Assembly (NCBI GenBank): GCA_963668185.1
Contig: OY764162.1
Span: 1,364,001 to 1,428,000 of the forward strand
Reading direction: 5' to 3'
DNA length: 64,000 nt
Origin: G963668185 sp963668185
GTDB taxonomy: Bacteria > Chloroflexota > Dehalococcoidia > Lucifugimonadales > G963668185
In this document: in pieces, positions 1 to 7,994 of the stretch
Position numbering within the stretch: the stretch's first letter is position 1
Layout of the letters: every line of letters begins with the position of its first letter
The notes under the pieces: model-generated
The model's input: the letters and a program-made list of their open reading frames with translations, nothing else
Database searches by the model: none
Told to the model about the DNA's origin: nothing
Program-made: the position numbers and the translations under genes

Positions 1-2
1 GA

Positions 3-200
3 CTGCTGAACGCCTTACCGGTTCGAACCGACTATGATCCAGACCTTCAGTCCGCATTTGACCTAGCAAGGACGCACAGTCTGACCATTTACGACGCCAT
101 CTATCTGGAGTTAGCCATGCGCCGCAATGCGGTTCTGGCCACATTGGACAGGGATCTCGGTCGAGCGGCAGTGGCCGAAGGACTTGTCTTAGCCCCTTAG
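3..200 (+). CDS. PIN-domain (VapC-type) toxin, C-terminal fragment at window edge
   Basis: The frame is open from the window edge to a TAG and encodes about 65 residues. They contain YDAIYLELAMRRNAVLATLD, the typical last third of a PIN-domain ribonuclease: the D of YDA and the D of LATLD are the acidic metal-binding positions of this family. VapC proteins cleave RNA as the toxin half of type II toxin-antitoxin pairs. The antitoxin would lie to the left, outside the window. Its stop overlaps the convergent MaoC gene by 4 bp. The family is clear; target and partner are unknown. Confidence 0.8.
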   Translation: MLNALPVRTDYDPDLQSAFDLARTHSLTIYDAIYLELAMRRNAVLATLDRDLGRAAVAEGLVLAP

Positions 201-676
201 CCCTCCGCCGCCGGGCGCTTGCGGACGAGGAAGCGGCGGCGCAGGGTTAGCACGCGGTCGCCGCGCTGGTTGTGAGCGCGGGTCTCGACGTGCACGACGC
301 CGCGGTCCGGCCTGCTCTGCGACGGCGTTACGTCCAGAACCTCGCTTTCAGCGTAGATCGTGTCGCCGTGGAACACCGGGCCGTCGTGCGTCACGCGCTC
401 GTACTCGAGGTTCGCGATGGCCCTGCCTGACGTGTCGCGCACGCTCATGCCGACGGCGAGGCCCATCACGTACACGCCGTTGACCAGGATGCGCCCGTGC
501 GTGTGTTCGGACATCACGTTTTCGTCGAGGTGGAGCGGGTTGTGGTTCATCGTCAGCAGCGAGAAGAGGTGATTGTCCATCTCGGTCACGGTCTTGCCCG
601 GCCAGTGCTTGAACACCTGCCCCGGCTCGAAGTCGTCGAACCATCCGCCGAACGTGTCTCTGCCGTCAATGGTCAT
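197..676 (-). CDS. MaoC-like (R)-specific enoyl-CoA hydratase / hot-dog dehydratase
   Basis: A 159-residue single hot-dog protein. The stretch NPLHLDEN followed by HGRILVNGVYVMGLAVG matches the MaoC hydratase signature, in which the D and H form the catalytic dyad that adds water to an enoyl-CoA. Length is normal for the one-domain family. The ATG at 676 is preceded by GGAG at a good distance. It lies 25 bp after the MDR oxidoreductase gene and is probably co-transcribed with that gene and the enolase-superfamily gene, which suggests a small catabolic operon for a carboxylic or acyl-CoA substrate. Substrate cannot be read from sequence. Confidence 0.88.
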   Translation of the reverse strand: MTIDGRDTFGGWFDDFEPGQVFKHWPGKTVTEMDNHLFSLLTMNHNPLHLDENVMSEHTHGRILVNGVYVMGLAVGMSVRDTSGRAIANLEYERVTHDGPVFHGDTIYAESEVLDVTPSQSRPDRGVVHVETRAHNQRGDRVLTLRRRFLVRKRPAAEG

Positions 677-701
677 GGTGCGTCTCCTAGTGTGTGCCGC
701 T

Positions 702-1814
702 TCAGTCTATGACCGAGACGACGATGTTGCCCACGTGCTCCTTGGCCAGGAACGCCTCCTGTGCCCGGCGCATCTCCCGCAGCGGGTACGCGGCTGCCAG
801 TACCGGGCGCACCTCGCCGCGCTCGATGTAGCCCACGAGCCGTGCGAACGTCCCCGGCGGCACCACGGTGGCGCCTGTGAACGTGAGGTCACGCAGGTAG
901 AACGTTCGCAGGTCGAACTCGACAATCGGTCCCGCGATGGCGCCGGAGCAGGTGTACCTGCCGCCGTGCCTGAGCGCGTCGATGAGTTGCGGCCACAGCC
1001 GCCCTCCGACCACGTCCGCGACCACGTCGACCTTGTCGCGCCCAATCGCGGCTTCCAGCGATGCCGCGAGGTTGTCCGGCGAGCGCGGCAGCACCGCCGC
1101 CGGGCCGAGCGCGCGAACGGCGTCGGCCTTCGATTCGCCGCAGAGCGCGATGGTCTCCGCGCCACGGCGGTTGGCAAGTTGGATCAGAGCAGTGCCTACG
1201 CCGCCGGACGCGCCGGTGATGAGCACGACGTCTCCGGCGGTCACTTCAGCGCGGTCCAGCATGTTCTCCGCGGTCACCCAGGGCGTGGCGAACGTGGCAA
1301 GCTCGGCGTCGCTCAGGCCGCAGTCTATTGGGTGGACGTTGCGCGCGTCGACGACGGTGTACTCGGCGAAGCCGCCGTCGTGCTCCACGCCCAGGTAGCC
1401 GCACCTGTCCATGTTCAGCGGGTCGTCCCAGTCCCGTACCCACGTATCGACGAGGACGCGCCTGCCGAGGAGATCATCGGGCGCTCCCGGGCCGAGCGCG
1501 GCAACCGTGCCGCACACGTCGCCGCCCTGGATGCGCGGGAACGTCACGCCGCCGCGCCAGCCGCCGTCGTCATCCACCACGCCCTCGAAGCCGCCCAGGC
1601 CGCCCTCTTCGGTCGTGCCCTCCGTGACCGGCTTCGAGTACCAGCCCGTGCGCACGTTGATGTCGTAGTTGTTCAGCCCGCAGGCGGCCACGGCGACGAG
1701 CGTCTGGCCGGGGCCGGGCGACGGCGTGGGCCAGTCATCGCGGTACTCCATCGCGTCCAGCCCACCGTGGCCGGTGAGCACGACGGCCCGCATCGTGCTG
1801 GGAATGTCGTTCAT
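702..1814 (-). CDS. Zinc-type MDR superfamily NAD(P)-dependent oxidoreductase
   Basis: A 370-residue medium-chain dehydrogenase/reductase. The N-terminal GroES-like part contains ACGLNNYDINVRTGWY and GGDVCGTVAALGPG. The Rossmann part has LITGASGGVGTALIQLA around residue 190, the NAD(P)-binding loop of quinone oxidoreductase and acryloyl-CoA reductase relatives. The frame stays open well upstream into the next gene; I chose the ATG of MNDIPSTM (GGAG 10 nt upstream), although the ATG seven codons later (MRAVVL) is also possible. It sits 14 bp after the enolase-superfamily gene and before maoC. Substrate unknown. Confidence 0.87.
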   Translation of the reverse strand: MNDIPSTMRAVVLTGHGGLDAMEYRDDWPTPSPGPGQTLVAVAACGLNNYDINVRTGWYSKPVTEGTTEEGGLGGFEGVVDDDGGWRGGVTFPRIQGGDVCGTVAALGPGAPDDLLGRRVLVDTWVRDWDDPLNMDRCGYLGVEHDGGFAEYTVVDARNVHPIDCGLSDAELATFATPWVTAENMLDRAEVTAGDVVLITGASGGVGTALIQLANRRGAETIALCGESKADAVRALGPAAVLPRSPDNLAASLEAAIGRDKVDVVADVVGGRLWPQLIDALRHGGRYTCSGAIAGPIVEFDLRTFYLRDLTFTGATVVPPGTFARLVGYIERGEVRPVLAAAYPLREMRRAQEAFLAKEHVGNIVVSVID

Positions 1815-1828
1815 CGTTGCCAGGCTCC

Positions 1829-2932
1829 CTACTCGTAGACCGCCACCGGATCGCCAAGCTCCTCCATGATCGGCGTCACGCCGAAGCCCGGCTCCGTGTT
1901 TGCGCGCGCCTGGTTCGGGTAGTCGCGCAGCAAGCCTTTGCCGATAGGCCGCTCCACGAAGTTGGCGCAGTCCCACATCGAGCGCAGGTAGCGGGGCGGC
2001 GTAGAGTGCGCAAGGTGCGCCGTGGCCGCCGCGTTGAACTCCTCGCCGGAGGTGTCCTGGACCTTGACCGGGATCCCCAGCGAGACGCAAAGGTCCCGCA
2101 TGACGCGAGACTTGCTGATGCCGCCTATGCGCCCGATCTTGAGGTTCAGCGTGTCGATAGCCTGGTCAGAGTAGGCTCGCACCAGGTCGGCGGTGTCGTG
2201 GATGCACTCGTCCAGGCTCATGGGCCGCCCCGTGGACCTCTTGAACGCGAGGCACTCCTCGTACGTGTAGCAGGGCTGCTCAAAGATCACGTCGACATCG
2301 GGGACGGCCCTCGATACCCTTATGGCCTCGTCCACGCGGTAGCCGCAGTTGACGTCGATTATCAGACTGTCCCCTGACTTCATGCGGTCGCCCACGTACC
2401 GGATCATCTCTATGTCGGTCGCCGGGTCGCCGCTGCCCTTGAACTCGAACTGTCTCGCGCCCCGCTCCTGGAACTTCTTCATGGCTTCGTCGGTGGCCGG
2501 GCCGGGGTCGATCACGAAGCCGCCGCCGAACGGGAACACGTCCGTCAGCCTGCCGCCCAGCAGCGTGTACACGGGCAGGCCCGCCGACTTGCCGAGGATG
2601 TCCCAGCAGGCGTTGTCCAGGCCCGCCTTCGCGAACGGTATGCCGTACATCTCGGTGTCCATGAGCACGTTGACGGCGCCCACGTCGCGCGGGTCCTTGC
2701 CGATGAGAAGCGGCGACAGCACCTCCATTCCCGCGCGCGCTCCCTCGGCGAAGGCCGGGACGTAGTTGGAACCGAAGGGGCAGGTCTCGCCCCATCCGGT
2801 TATGCCCGCGTCCGTTTCCATGCGGACCACGCTTGTGTCCAGCACGCGCCAGATGCGGCCGCTGGACTGCCTGAACCCGCCGCCCTTGACCGGCAGGTCG
2901 GCCTGATAGACGGATATCCGCGTGATGCGCAT
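1829..2932 (-). CDS. Enolase-superfamily (mandelate racemase/muconate lactonizing) enzyme
   Basis: 367 residues, the normal length of the MR/MLE subgroup. Visible active-site elements are IIDVNCGY (first metal-binding Asp), IFEQPC (Glu), SLDECIH (third acidic ligand), LNLKIGRIGG (catalytic Lys on the C-terminal side) and QDTSGEE. Such enzymes abstract the alpha-proton of a carboxylate to dehydrate or epimerise it. On the N-terminal lysine side the motif is EFKGSG rather than a classical KxK, which points to a dehydratase or proline-derivative subgroup; that is inference. AAGGAGG lies 8 nt before the ATG. It is first in the putative operon with the MDR and MaoC genes. Confidence 0.87.
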   Translation of the reverse strand: MRITRISVYQADLPVKGGGFRQSSGRIWRVLDTSVVRMETDAGITGWGETCPFGSNYVPAFAEGARAGMEVLSPLLIGKDPRDVGAVNVLMDTEMYGIPFAKAGLDNACWDILGKSAGLPVYTLLGGRLTDVFPFGGGFVIDPGPATDEAMKKFQERGARQFEFKGSGDPATDIEMIRYVGDRMKSGDSLIIDVNCGYRVDEAIRVSRAVPDVDVIFEQPCYTYEECLAFKRSTGRPMSLDECIHDTADLVRAYSDQAIDTLNLKIGRIGGISKSRVMRDLCVSLGIPVKVQDTSGEEFNAAATAHLAHSTPPRYLRSMWDCANFVERPIGKGLLRDYPNQARANTEPGFGVTPIMEELGDPVAVYE

Positions 2933-2980
2933 GAGCTTCGCCTCCTTCCGATTGAGGTTTCTAGAATGCCCCGCCTCAGT

Positions 2981-3030
2981 CTAAATCGTTAGTACGATGT
3001 TGCCCACGAATTGTACTCGTTCAGTACGTA
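2981..3030 (-). pseudogene. Possible 3' remnant of an MDR dehydrogenase gene
   Basis: On the minus strand this stretch reads VQFVGNIVLTI then a stop. The MDR gene 1.2 kb away ends in HVGNIVVSVID and stop, so this looks like the last dozen codons of a lost paralogue. No start or upstream body remains, because cmk promoter sequence follows directly. The match is short, so chance cannot be excluded. Confidence 0.35.
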
Positions 3031-3057
3031 AGGGACAGTTCGGGCGAGTACATTTCC

Positions 3058-3086
3058 TTGTTAGAGGGGCTGTACGTCCTTATAAT
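3058..3086 (+). promoter_or_regulatory. Sigma-70 promoter of cmk-plsC-glmS
   Basis: TTGTTA at 3058-3063 and a perfect TATAAT at 3081-3086 are 17 bp apart. Start of transcription is expected near 3093. This places the upstream in-frame start codon at 3058 inside the promoter and supports the GTG at 3142 as the cmk start. Confidence 0.75.
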
Positions 3087-3141
3087 CGGCAGGGCGAAAA
3101 AGACGAATTCTGCAGTTTTCAGCCTCAAAGGAAGCCCGCAA

Positions 3142-3810
3142 GTGGCTGATTTCGCGACTGTGGCCATTGACGGACCGGCCGCCTCAGGAAAGACGACTGT
3201 TGGTAAGCTTGTGGCCGCGCGCCTGGGGGCCCGGTTCCTGGATACCGGGCTGATGTACAGGGCTGCCGCGGTCGCTGTGCTGGACCGGGGAGTTGATTAT
3301 CAAGACGAGGACGCACTGGCCGAAATGGTCGCAGACGTTGATATGACTTTCACGCTGAAGGGCTCTGACCTGAAGATTGATATCGAAGGCAAGGACGTGA
3401 CGCCCCAACTGCGGCAGCCTGACGTGGAAGAGGCCGTGTCGCCCGTTGCGAAGTCGCCTGCCGTGCGGCGTGCGATGGTGGCGAGGCAAAGGTCGATCGC
3501 AGCCGAGGGGCCGATAGTAGTCGCTGGTAGGGACATAGGGACCGTGGTGCTGCCGGACGCGAAGGTCAAGGTGTACCTTGATGCCGATCCGGAAGTTCGG
3601 GCCCAGAGGCGCACCAGTGAACTCGAAGAGGGGCGTGCGGCTACTGCATACGAGGGAGTCATGCGGCAGATCAGCGGGAGAGACCTGATTGACTCTCGAA
3701 GAGAGGTGGCGCCGCTGACGCCAGCCAGCGACGCTGTGCGAATTGACACGGACGGGATGAGCGTAGAAGAGGTCGTGAGCGCGGTGTTAGGGTTGGCGAC
3801 TGCCCGATGA
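3142..3810 (+). CDS. cmk: Cytidylate kinase
   Basis: 222 residues from the GTG chosen here. The P-loop GPAASGKTT is at residues 11-19, followed by RFLDTGLMYRAAA and the VAGRDIGTVVLPDA segment that binds CMP. It phosphorylates CMP and dCMP using ATP in the cytoplasm for nucleic acid and lipid precursor supply. The frame is open 28 codons further upstream, but AAAGGAAG lies 7 nt before GTG 3142 and a strong promoter overlaps the upstream start. Its stop overlaps the plsC start (ATGA), so the two are translationally coupled. cmk-plsC adjacency fits phospholipid synthesis via CDP intermediates. Confidence 0.95.
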   Translation: MADFATVAIDGPAASGKTTVGKLVAARLGARFLDTGLMYRAAAVAVLDRGVDYQDEDALAEMVADVDMTFTLKGSDLKIDIEGKDVTPQLRQPDVEEAVSPVAKSPAVRRAMVARQRSIAAEGPIVVAGRDIGTVVLPDAKVKVYLDADPEVRAQRRTSELEEGRAATAYEGVMRQISGRDLIDSRREVAPLTPASDAVRIDTDGMSVEEVVSAVLGLATAR

Positions 3811-4469
3811 GCGATCGCATGTACAACGTCTGTAACTTTCTTCAGCGCGGCACGTTCCGGCTGTTCGCTAACATTTCGGTGAGCGGTGTGGACAACGTGC
3901 CCGCGGAAGGACCTCTGATCATAGTGGCAAACCATCAGAGCAACATGGACCCGCCACTGCTTGCGCCGCTAGTCCCGAGGCGGCTCAAGTTCCTGGCAAA
4001 GCACACTCTGTTCAAGAATCCAATCGCGAGTTGGTTCCTGCGTGCGTGGGGAGCGTACCCGGTAAATCGCGAGGCCAGAGACGTCAGCGCGATGCGCTGG
4101 GCCCTGGAGCATCTGCAACAGGGCGGCGCGCTTGTACTGTTTCCGGAAGGGACGCGGCACCCAAAGGGAATGGGAGAGGCGCAGACAGGCGCGGCTATGT
4201 TCGCTTTGCGTACCGGCGCGCCTTTGCTGCCGATCGGCATAACGGGAACTGAGGTCTTCAGATCCGTACTTCGGGTTTTCGTTCCTTCTTCCAAGATGAC
4301 CATTACGATTGGGCAGCCATTCTACGCGCCGGTTGTGGAAGGCCGTCCATCGGCAGGAGCGATCAGGTCGACTGCCGACTTGATCATGCGGCAAATCGCC
4401 GAACTGCTTCCGCCGGCGTACAGGGGTGTGTACGCGGACGGCGCTGCGACGGCGGTTGGGGGCGCGTAG
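3807..4469 (+). CDS. plsC: 1-acyl-sn-glycerol-3-phosphate acyltransferase
   Basis: 220 residues of the PlsC family. The catalytic NHQSNMD (an H-x4-D motif) is near residue 36 and the FPEGTRHPKG motif that binds the phosphate of the acceptor is near residue 115. It acylates lysophosphatidic acid to phosphatidic acid at the inner face of the membrane. It overlaps cmk by 4 bp at its start, and glmS begins 1 bp after its stop, so the three genes form one transcription unit. Length and motifs are ordinary. Confidence 0.93.
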   Translation: MSDRMYNVCNFLQRGTFRLFANISVSGVDNVPAEGPLIIVANHQSNMDPPLLAPLVPRRLKFLAKHTLFKNPIASWFLRAWGAYPVNREARDVSAMRWALEHLQQGGALVLFPEGTRHPKGMGEAQTGAAMFALRTGAPLLPIGITGTEVFRSVLRVFVPSSKMTITIGQPFYAPVVEGRPSAGAIRSTADLIMRQIAELLPPAYRGVYADGAATAVGGA

Positions 4470-4470
4470 C

Positions 4471-6315
4471 ATGTGCGGCATCATCGGATACACCGGGACG
4501 GAGCCTGCCGGCCCCATTCTCCTCAACGCGCTCCATCGCCTGGAGTACCGGGGCTACGATAGCGCGGGCATCGCAGTGCAGGCGGCAGACGGGGGCTTAG
4601 TCGTACAGAAGACTTCAGGCAAGCTGAACGCGCTGCGCACCAAGCTCGGGAACGGCACGCCATTGGGGATAGCCGGGATCGGCCACACAAGGTGGGCGAC
4701 GCACGGCGGCCCCACCGACTTTAACGCGCACCCGCACTCCGACTGCCACGGGAACGTGACCATCGTTCACAACGGCATAGTGGAGAACTACGCTGAGCTC
4801 AAGCAGCAACTCCAGGCGAAGGGTCACGTGTTCACTTCGCAGACGGACAGCGAGTGCATTTCGCACCTGGTGGAGGACCTGCTGGCGGAGGAGTACTCGC
4901 TGGAAGACGCGGTTGCGCATACAGCATCCCTTCTGGAAGGCGCCAACGCCGTCGTGACGATTTCCAGCAGAGACCCCGGCAAGGTCGTCGCTTTCAGGCT
5001 GGGGCACGCGGGCGGCATCGTTGTGGGGTACGGCGACGACGGCATGTTCGTCGCCAGCGACCTGCCCGCGCTGATTTCGCACACTCGCAATGTGGCGTAC
5101 TTGTCCGGCGGCGAGGCCGTTGCGATCACGGGCGACTCCGCCACTTTCTCAGACCTGAGAGGCGGGCCAATTCTCAAGTCGCCCACTGTCGTTCCCTATG
5201 ACGCGGGCTCGGCGCTCAAAGGCGAGTACGAGCACTTCATGCTGAAGGAGATCAACGAGCAGGCGGAGACGCTGGTGAGCACGATGCGGGGACGCGTGTC
5301 ATTCGAAAAGCAGACTGTGGAGATAGAGGACTTTCCGTTTACGCAGCAGCAGATCGAGTCCCTCGAAAGGGTTGTGCTGGTGGGGATGGGGACCAGCCTT
5401 CACGCTGCAATGGTAGGCCGTCACTGGATCGAGTCCATAGCCCGACTCCCGGCGGAGTTCGACAACGCGTCTGAGTTCAGGTACCGGGACCCCATAATCG
5501 ACGAGCGGACGCTCGTGGTGTCCGTGGGGCAATCGGGAGAGACAGCTGACACGCTCGGGGCGATGGAGGCGGCAGCCCTCAAGAATGCGCCCCAGATCAC
5601 GATCTGCAATCATGAGGGATCGCAGGCTGTCCGAGTTGCCGACGGGATGCTCCACATGCGGGCCGGGCTGGAGATCAGCGTAGCGGGCAGCAAGACGTTT
5701 ACCTGCTCGCTAGCCGCGCTGTACCTGCTGAGCCTGTACCTTGCCAAGCGCCGGGGAACCATCGATGATGATCGAATGGCCGAGGCGGTACGCGAGTTCG
5801 CGCACCTGCCTGACATGGTGGGCCACATACTGGAGAGGCAGCAGGATATGAAGGCGCTTGCGGAGAAGTACGCGAGCTACGACAATTTCCTGTATCTCGG
5901 AAGGGGCTTGAACTTCCCGCTGGCGATGGAGGGCGCGCTGAAGCTGAAGGAGATCAGCTACGTCCACGCCGAGGGATACCAGGCGGGCGAAATGAAGCAC
6001 GGCCCGATCTCGCTAGTGGACGAGAACATGCCCGTGGTGGCCCTGATGCCGAGAGACGACCTCCGCGGCAAGATGTTGAACAACATCAGCGAGGTCAAAG
6101 CCAGGAAGGGCAAGGTCATCGCCATCGCGACCGAGGGCGACTCGGAGGCTGCTCAGATCGCCGACGACGTCATCTACCTGCCGGAGACGTCGCCAACGTT
6201 GAACCCGATACTTGCCGCCATTCCACTGCAGCTACTGGCATATCACATAGCCGTGTGCCAGGGGAGGCAGGTGGACCAGCCGCGCAACCTCGCCAAGACC
6301 GTGACGGTGGAGTAA
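4471..6315 (+). CDS. glmS: Glutamine--fructose-6-phosphate aminotransferase (isomerizing)
   Basis: 614 residues. It starts MCGIIGYTG, so removal of Met exposes the N-terminal cysteine nucleophile of the glutaminase domain; the frame extends 15 codons upstream but that would bury the cysteine. The N-terminal half carries HTRWATHG and HNGIVENY; the C-terminal half carries two SIS isomerase domains (SVGQSGETADT, AGSKTFTCS) and ends in PRNLAKTVTVE, the usual GlmS tail. It makes glucosamine-6-phosphate, the entry to peptidoglycan precursors. No glmS ribozyme fits in the 1-bp space after plsC. Confidence 0.96.
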   Translation: MCGIIGYTGTEPAGPILLNALHRLEYRGYDSAGIAVQAADGGLVVQKTSGKLNALRTKLGNGTPLGIAGIGHTRWATHGGPTDFNAHPHSDCHGNVTIVHNGIVENYAELKQQLQAKGHVFTSQTDSECISHLVEDLLAEEYSLEDAVAHTASLLEGANAVVTISSRDPGKVVAFRLGHAGGIVVGYGDDGMFVASDLPALISHTRNVAYLSGGEAVAITGDSATFSDLRGGPILKSPTVVPYDAGSALKGEYEHFMLKEINEQAETLVSTMRGRVSFEKQTVEIEDFPFTQQQIESLERVVLVGMGTSLHAAMVGRHWIESIARLPAEFDNASEFRYRDPIIDERTLVVSVGQSGETADTLGAMEAAALKNAPQITICNHEGSQAVRVADGMLHMRAGLEISVAGSKTFTCSLAALYLLSLYLAKRRGTIDDDRMAEAVREFAHLPDMVGHILERQQDMKALAEKYASYDNFLYLGRGLNFPLAMEGALKLKEISYVHAEGYQAGEMKHGPISLVDENMPVVALMPRDDLRGKMLNNISEVKARKGKVIAIATEGDSEAAQIADDVIYLPETSPTLNPILAAIPLQLLAYHIAVCQGRQVDQPRNLAKTVTVE

Positions 6316-6329
6316 ACAGTCCAGTGTCA

Positions 6330-6545
6330 ATGTACGCGTCCAAGTTCGGCATCTACTTCAACTCTGAGGAGCGCAAGGTCGTTCGGATCACTTCGCCCTA
6401 CTGGCTGCCTGAAGAGCCGGACTGGGTGTATGTGACCAAGGAAGTGAACGCGACGCTGCTGGAGATTCGGGAGATGATCGCCGAGCAGGGCCTGTCCGAC
6501 GAGGCCGACTCGGTGACATGGGGGCGGATTCCCCTGCTGGACTGA
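6330..6545 (+). CDS. Small conserved-looking protein, function unknown
   Basis: 71 residues starting MYASKFGIYFNSEERKV. It is rich in aromatic and acidic residues with no membrane segment or known motif. It starts 15 bp after glmS and is followed by a hairpin terminator, so it is the last gene of the cmk operon. The frame is open back into glmS; I chose the first ATG after the glmS stop, and a GTG two codons earlier is possible. I do not recognise the family. Confidence 0.6.
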   Translation: MYASKFGIYFNSEERKVVRITSPYWLPEEPDWVYVTKEVNATLLEIREMIAEQGLSDEADSVTWGRIPLLD

Positions 6546-6606
6546 GTTCTTCCGAGACCAGCGCGGCACCCTATCGGGCAATCAGGCCAACTTCAACTGT
6601 TAGGAA

Positions 6607-6629
6607 AGGGGCGGTCTGAGACCGCCCCT
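6607..6629. terminator. Hairpin terminator between convergent units
   Basis: GGGGCGGTC and GACCGCCCC pair with a 3-nt loop (stem 6608-6616 with 6620-6628, plus an A-T pair outside). No clear T-tract follows on either side. It sits between the end of the glmS unit and the end of the convergent dehydrogenase gene, so it probably serves both strands. Confidence 0.6.
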
Positions 6630-6659
6630 CGATCCAACTCCGGCTACCTGGAACCGGGC

Positions 6660-7751
6660 TTAGTCGTCGAAGACTACGACGGAGCGCAGCACGTCTCCGT
6701 GGTGCATCTTTTCGAATGCGGCCTCAACGTCACCGACGCCGATCGTCTCGGAGACGAAGCCGTCCAAGTCAAGGCGGCCCTGCAGGTACAGGTCGATGAA
6801 CATGGGGAAGTCCCGAGTGGGGAGGCAGTCACCGTACCAGGACGACTTGAGCGAGCCGCCCCTGCCGAAGACCTCGATCAGCGGCAGTTCAATCTTCATG
6901 TCGGGGCTTGGCACGCCTACCAGCACGACCGTGCCGGCAAGGTCCCTGGCGAAGAATGCCTGCTCGTAAGTGGCGGGATTGCCGACGGCTTCGATCGCCA
7001 CGTCCACTCCGTTGCCGCCGGTGAGGTCGCGTATGGCCTCGACGGCGTCCGTCTCCCTGGAGTTGACCGTATGCGTGGCGCCGAAGCCCTTGGCCCATTC
7101 CAGCTTCCTGTCGTCGATGTCAACGGCGATGATCGTGTGGGCGCCGGCGAGGTGTGAGCCGGCGATTGCGGCGTCGCCTACGCCGCCGCAGCCGATGACG
7201 GCGACGGAGTCGCCACGGGTTACGCCGCCCGTGTTCACGGCGGCGCCGAGACCGGCCATGACGCCGCAGCCGATGAGGCCGGCGGCGGCAGCGGATGCGG
7301 CCGGGTCCACCTTGACGGCCTGGCCGGCGTGCACGAGCGTGAGCTCGGTGAAGGCGCCAATCCCAAGCGCAGGGGAAAGCACGGTGCCGTCCGCAAGGGT
7401 CATGTTCTGATGGGCGTTCCCACTGTCGAAGCAGTACCACGGCCTGCCCCGCAGGCAGGATCGGCAGTTGCCGCAGGGCGCACGCCAGGCGATGATCACG
7501 AAGTCTCCGGGCGCGACGTTGGTGACGCCGTCGCCCACTTCCTGGACGACGCCGGCCGCCTCGTGCCCCAGCAGGAACGGGAACTCGTCGTTGATGGCGC
7601 CTTCCCTATAGTGCAGGTCCGTGTGGCATACGCCGCAGGCCTGTACTTTTACCAGAGCCTCGCCCGGCCCGGGGTCCGGCACACGAATCTCCTCAAGCGT
7701 TACCGGCTCCTTGACTGTCCTCGATACCACTCCCATGACGCTGTTTGCCAT
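6660..7751 (-). CDS. Zn-dependent alcohol dehydrogenase, S-(hydroxymethyl)mycothiol dehydrogenase-like
   Basis: 363 residues. Catalytic zinc ligands are C42 (GVCHTD) and H63-E64 (LGHEAAG). The structural zinc cysteines are C93, C96, C99 and C107 (CGNCRSCLRGRPWYC). The Rossmann loop is VIGCGGVGDAAI. Segments such as HTDLHYREGAINDEFPFLLG closely resemble actinobacterial mycothiol-dependent formaldehyde dehydrogenase as I remember it. That role needs mycothiol, which I cannot show here, so a general thiol-adduct or alcohol dehydrogenase is possible. Start: ATG at 7751, with GGAGG 9 nt upstream; an in-frame TTG lies two codons earlier. Confidence 0.85.
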   Translation of the reverse strand: MANSVMGVVSRTVKEPVTLEEIRVPDPGPGEALVKVQACGVCHTDLHYREGAINDEFPFLLGHEAAGVVQEVGDGVTNVAPGDFVIIAWRAPCGNCRSCLRGRPWYCFDSGNAHQNMTLADGTVLSPALGIGAFTELTLVHAGQAVKVDPAASAAAAGLIGCGVMAGLGAAVNTGGVTRGDSVAVIGCGGVGDAAIAGSHLAGAHTIIAVDIDDRKLEWAKGFGATHTVNSRETDAVEAIRDLTGGNGVDVAIEAVGNPATYEQAFFARDLAGTVVLVGVPSPDMKIELPLIEVFGRGGSLKSSWYGDCLPTRDFPMFIDLYLQGRLDLDGFVSETIGVGDVEAAFEKMHHGDVLRSVVVFDD

Positions 7752-7994
7752 GAGCAACTACCTCCTGTTGATTGATGGGAATCCTGTTGAATTCGAAGCC
7801 TTGTTCCGGCGCAGAACGTCAGATGTGCGTTGGGCCTGCTCCATCTTCACAAGGCTCGGCCATGTTATCAGAGGCATGGGTACGCGCCAACCTCGGCCTG
7901 CTTTCGGTTCCGTTTCGCTCATGGTTCGACAGGCTCACCACGAACGGAACGGAACCCTACTTCCCTGGCAGCAGACCGCGAAGACTCGTGTCGC
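7752..7994. other. Intergenic region with one repeat-A copy
   Basis: No convincing gene in these 243 bp. It holds the promoter region of the dehydrogenase and, at 7924-7947, a TTCGACAGGCTCACCACGAA type repeat (family A) that recurs in opposite orientation at 56980-57004 and in a diverged form at 13199-13222. Confidence 0.6.

Noticed and set aside
573..1838. 421-codon plus-strand frame over the MDR gene
   Set aside because: Antisense to a clear Rossmann-fold gene, with no recognisable domain.
4470..4471. glmS ribozyme or leader between plsC and glmS
   Set aside because: Only one base separates the two genes, leaving no room.
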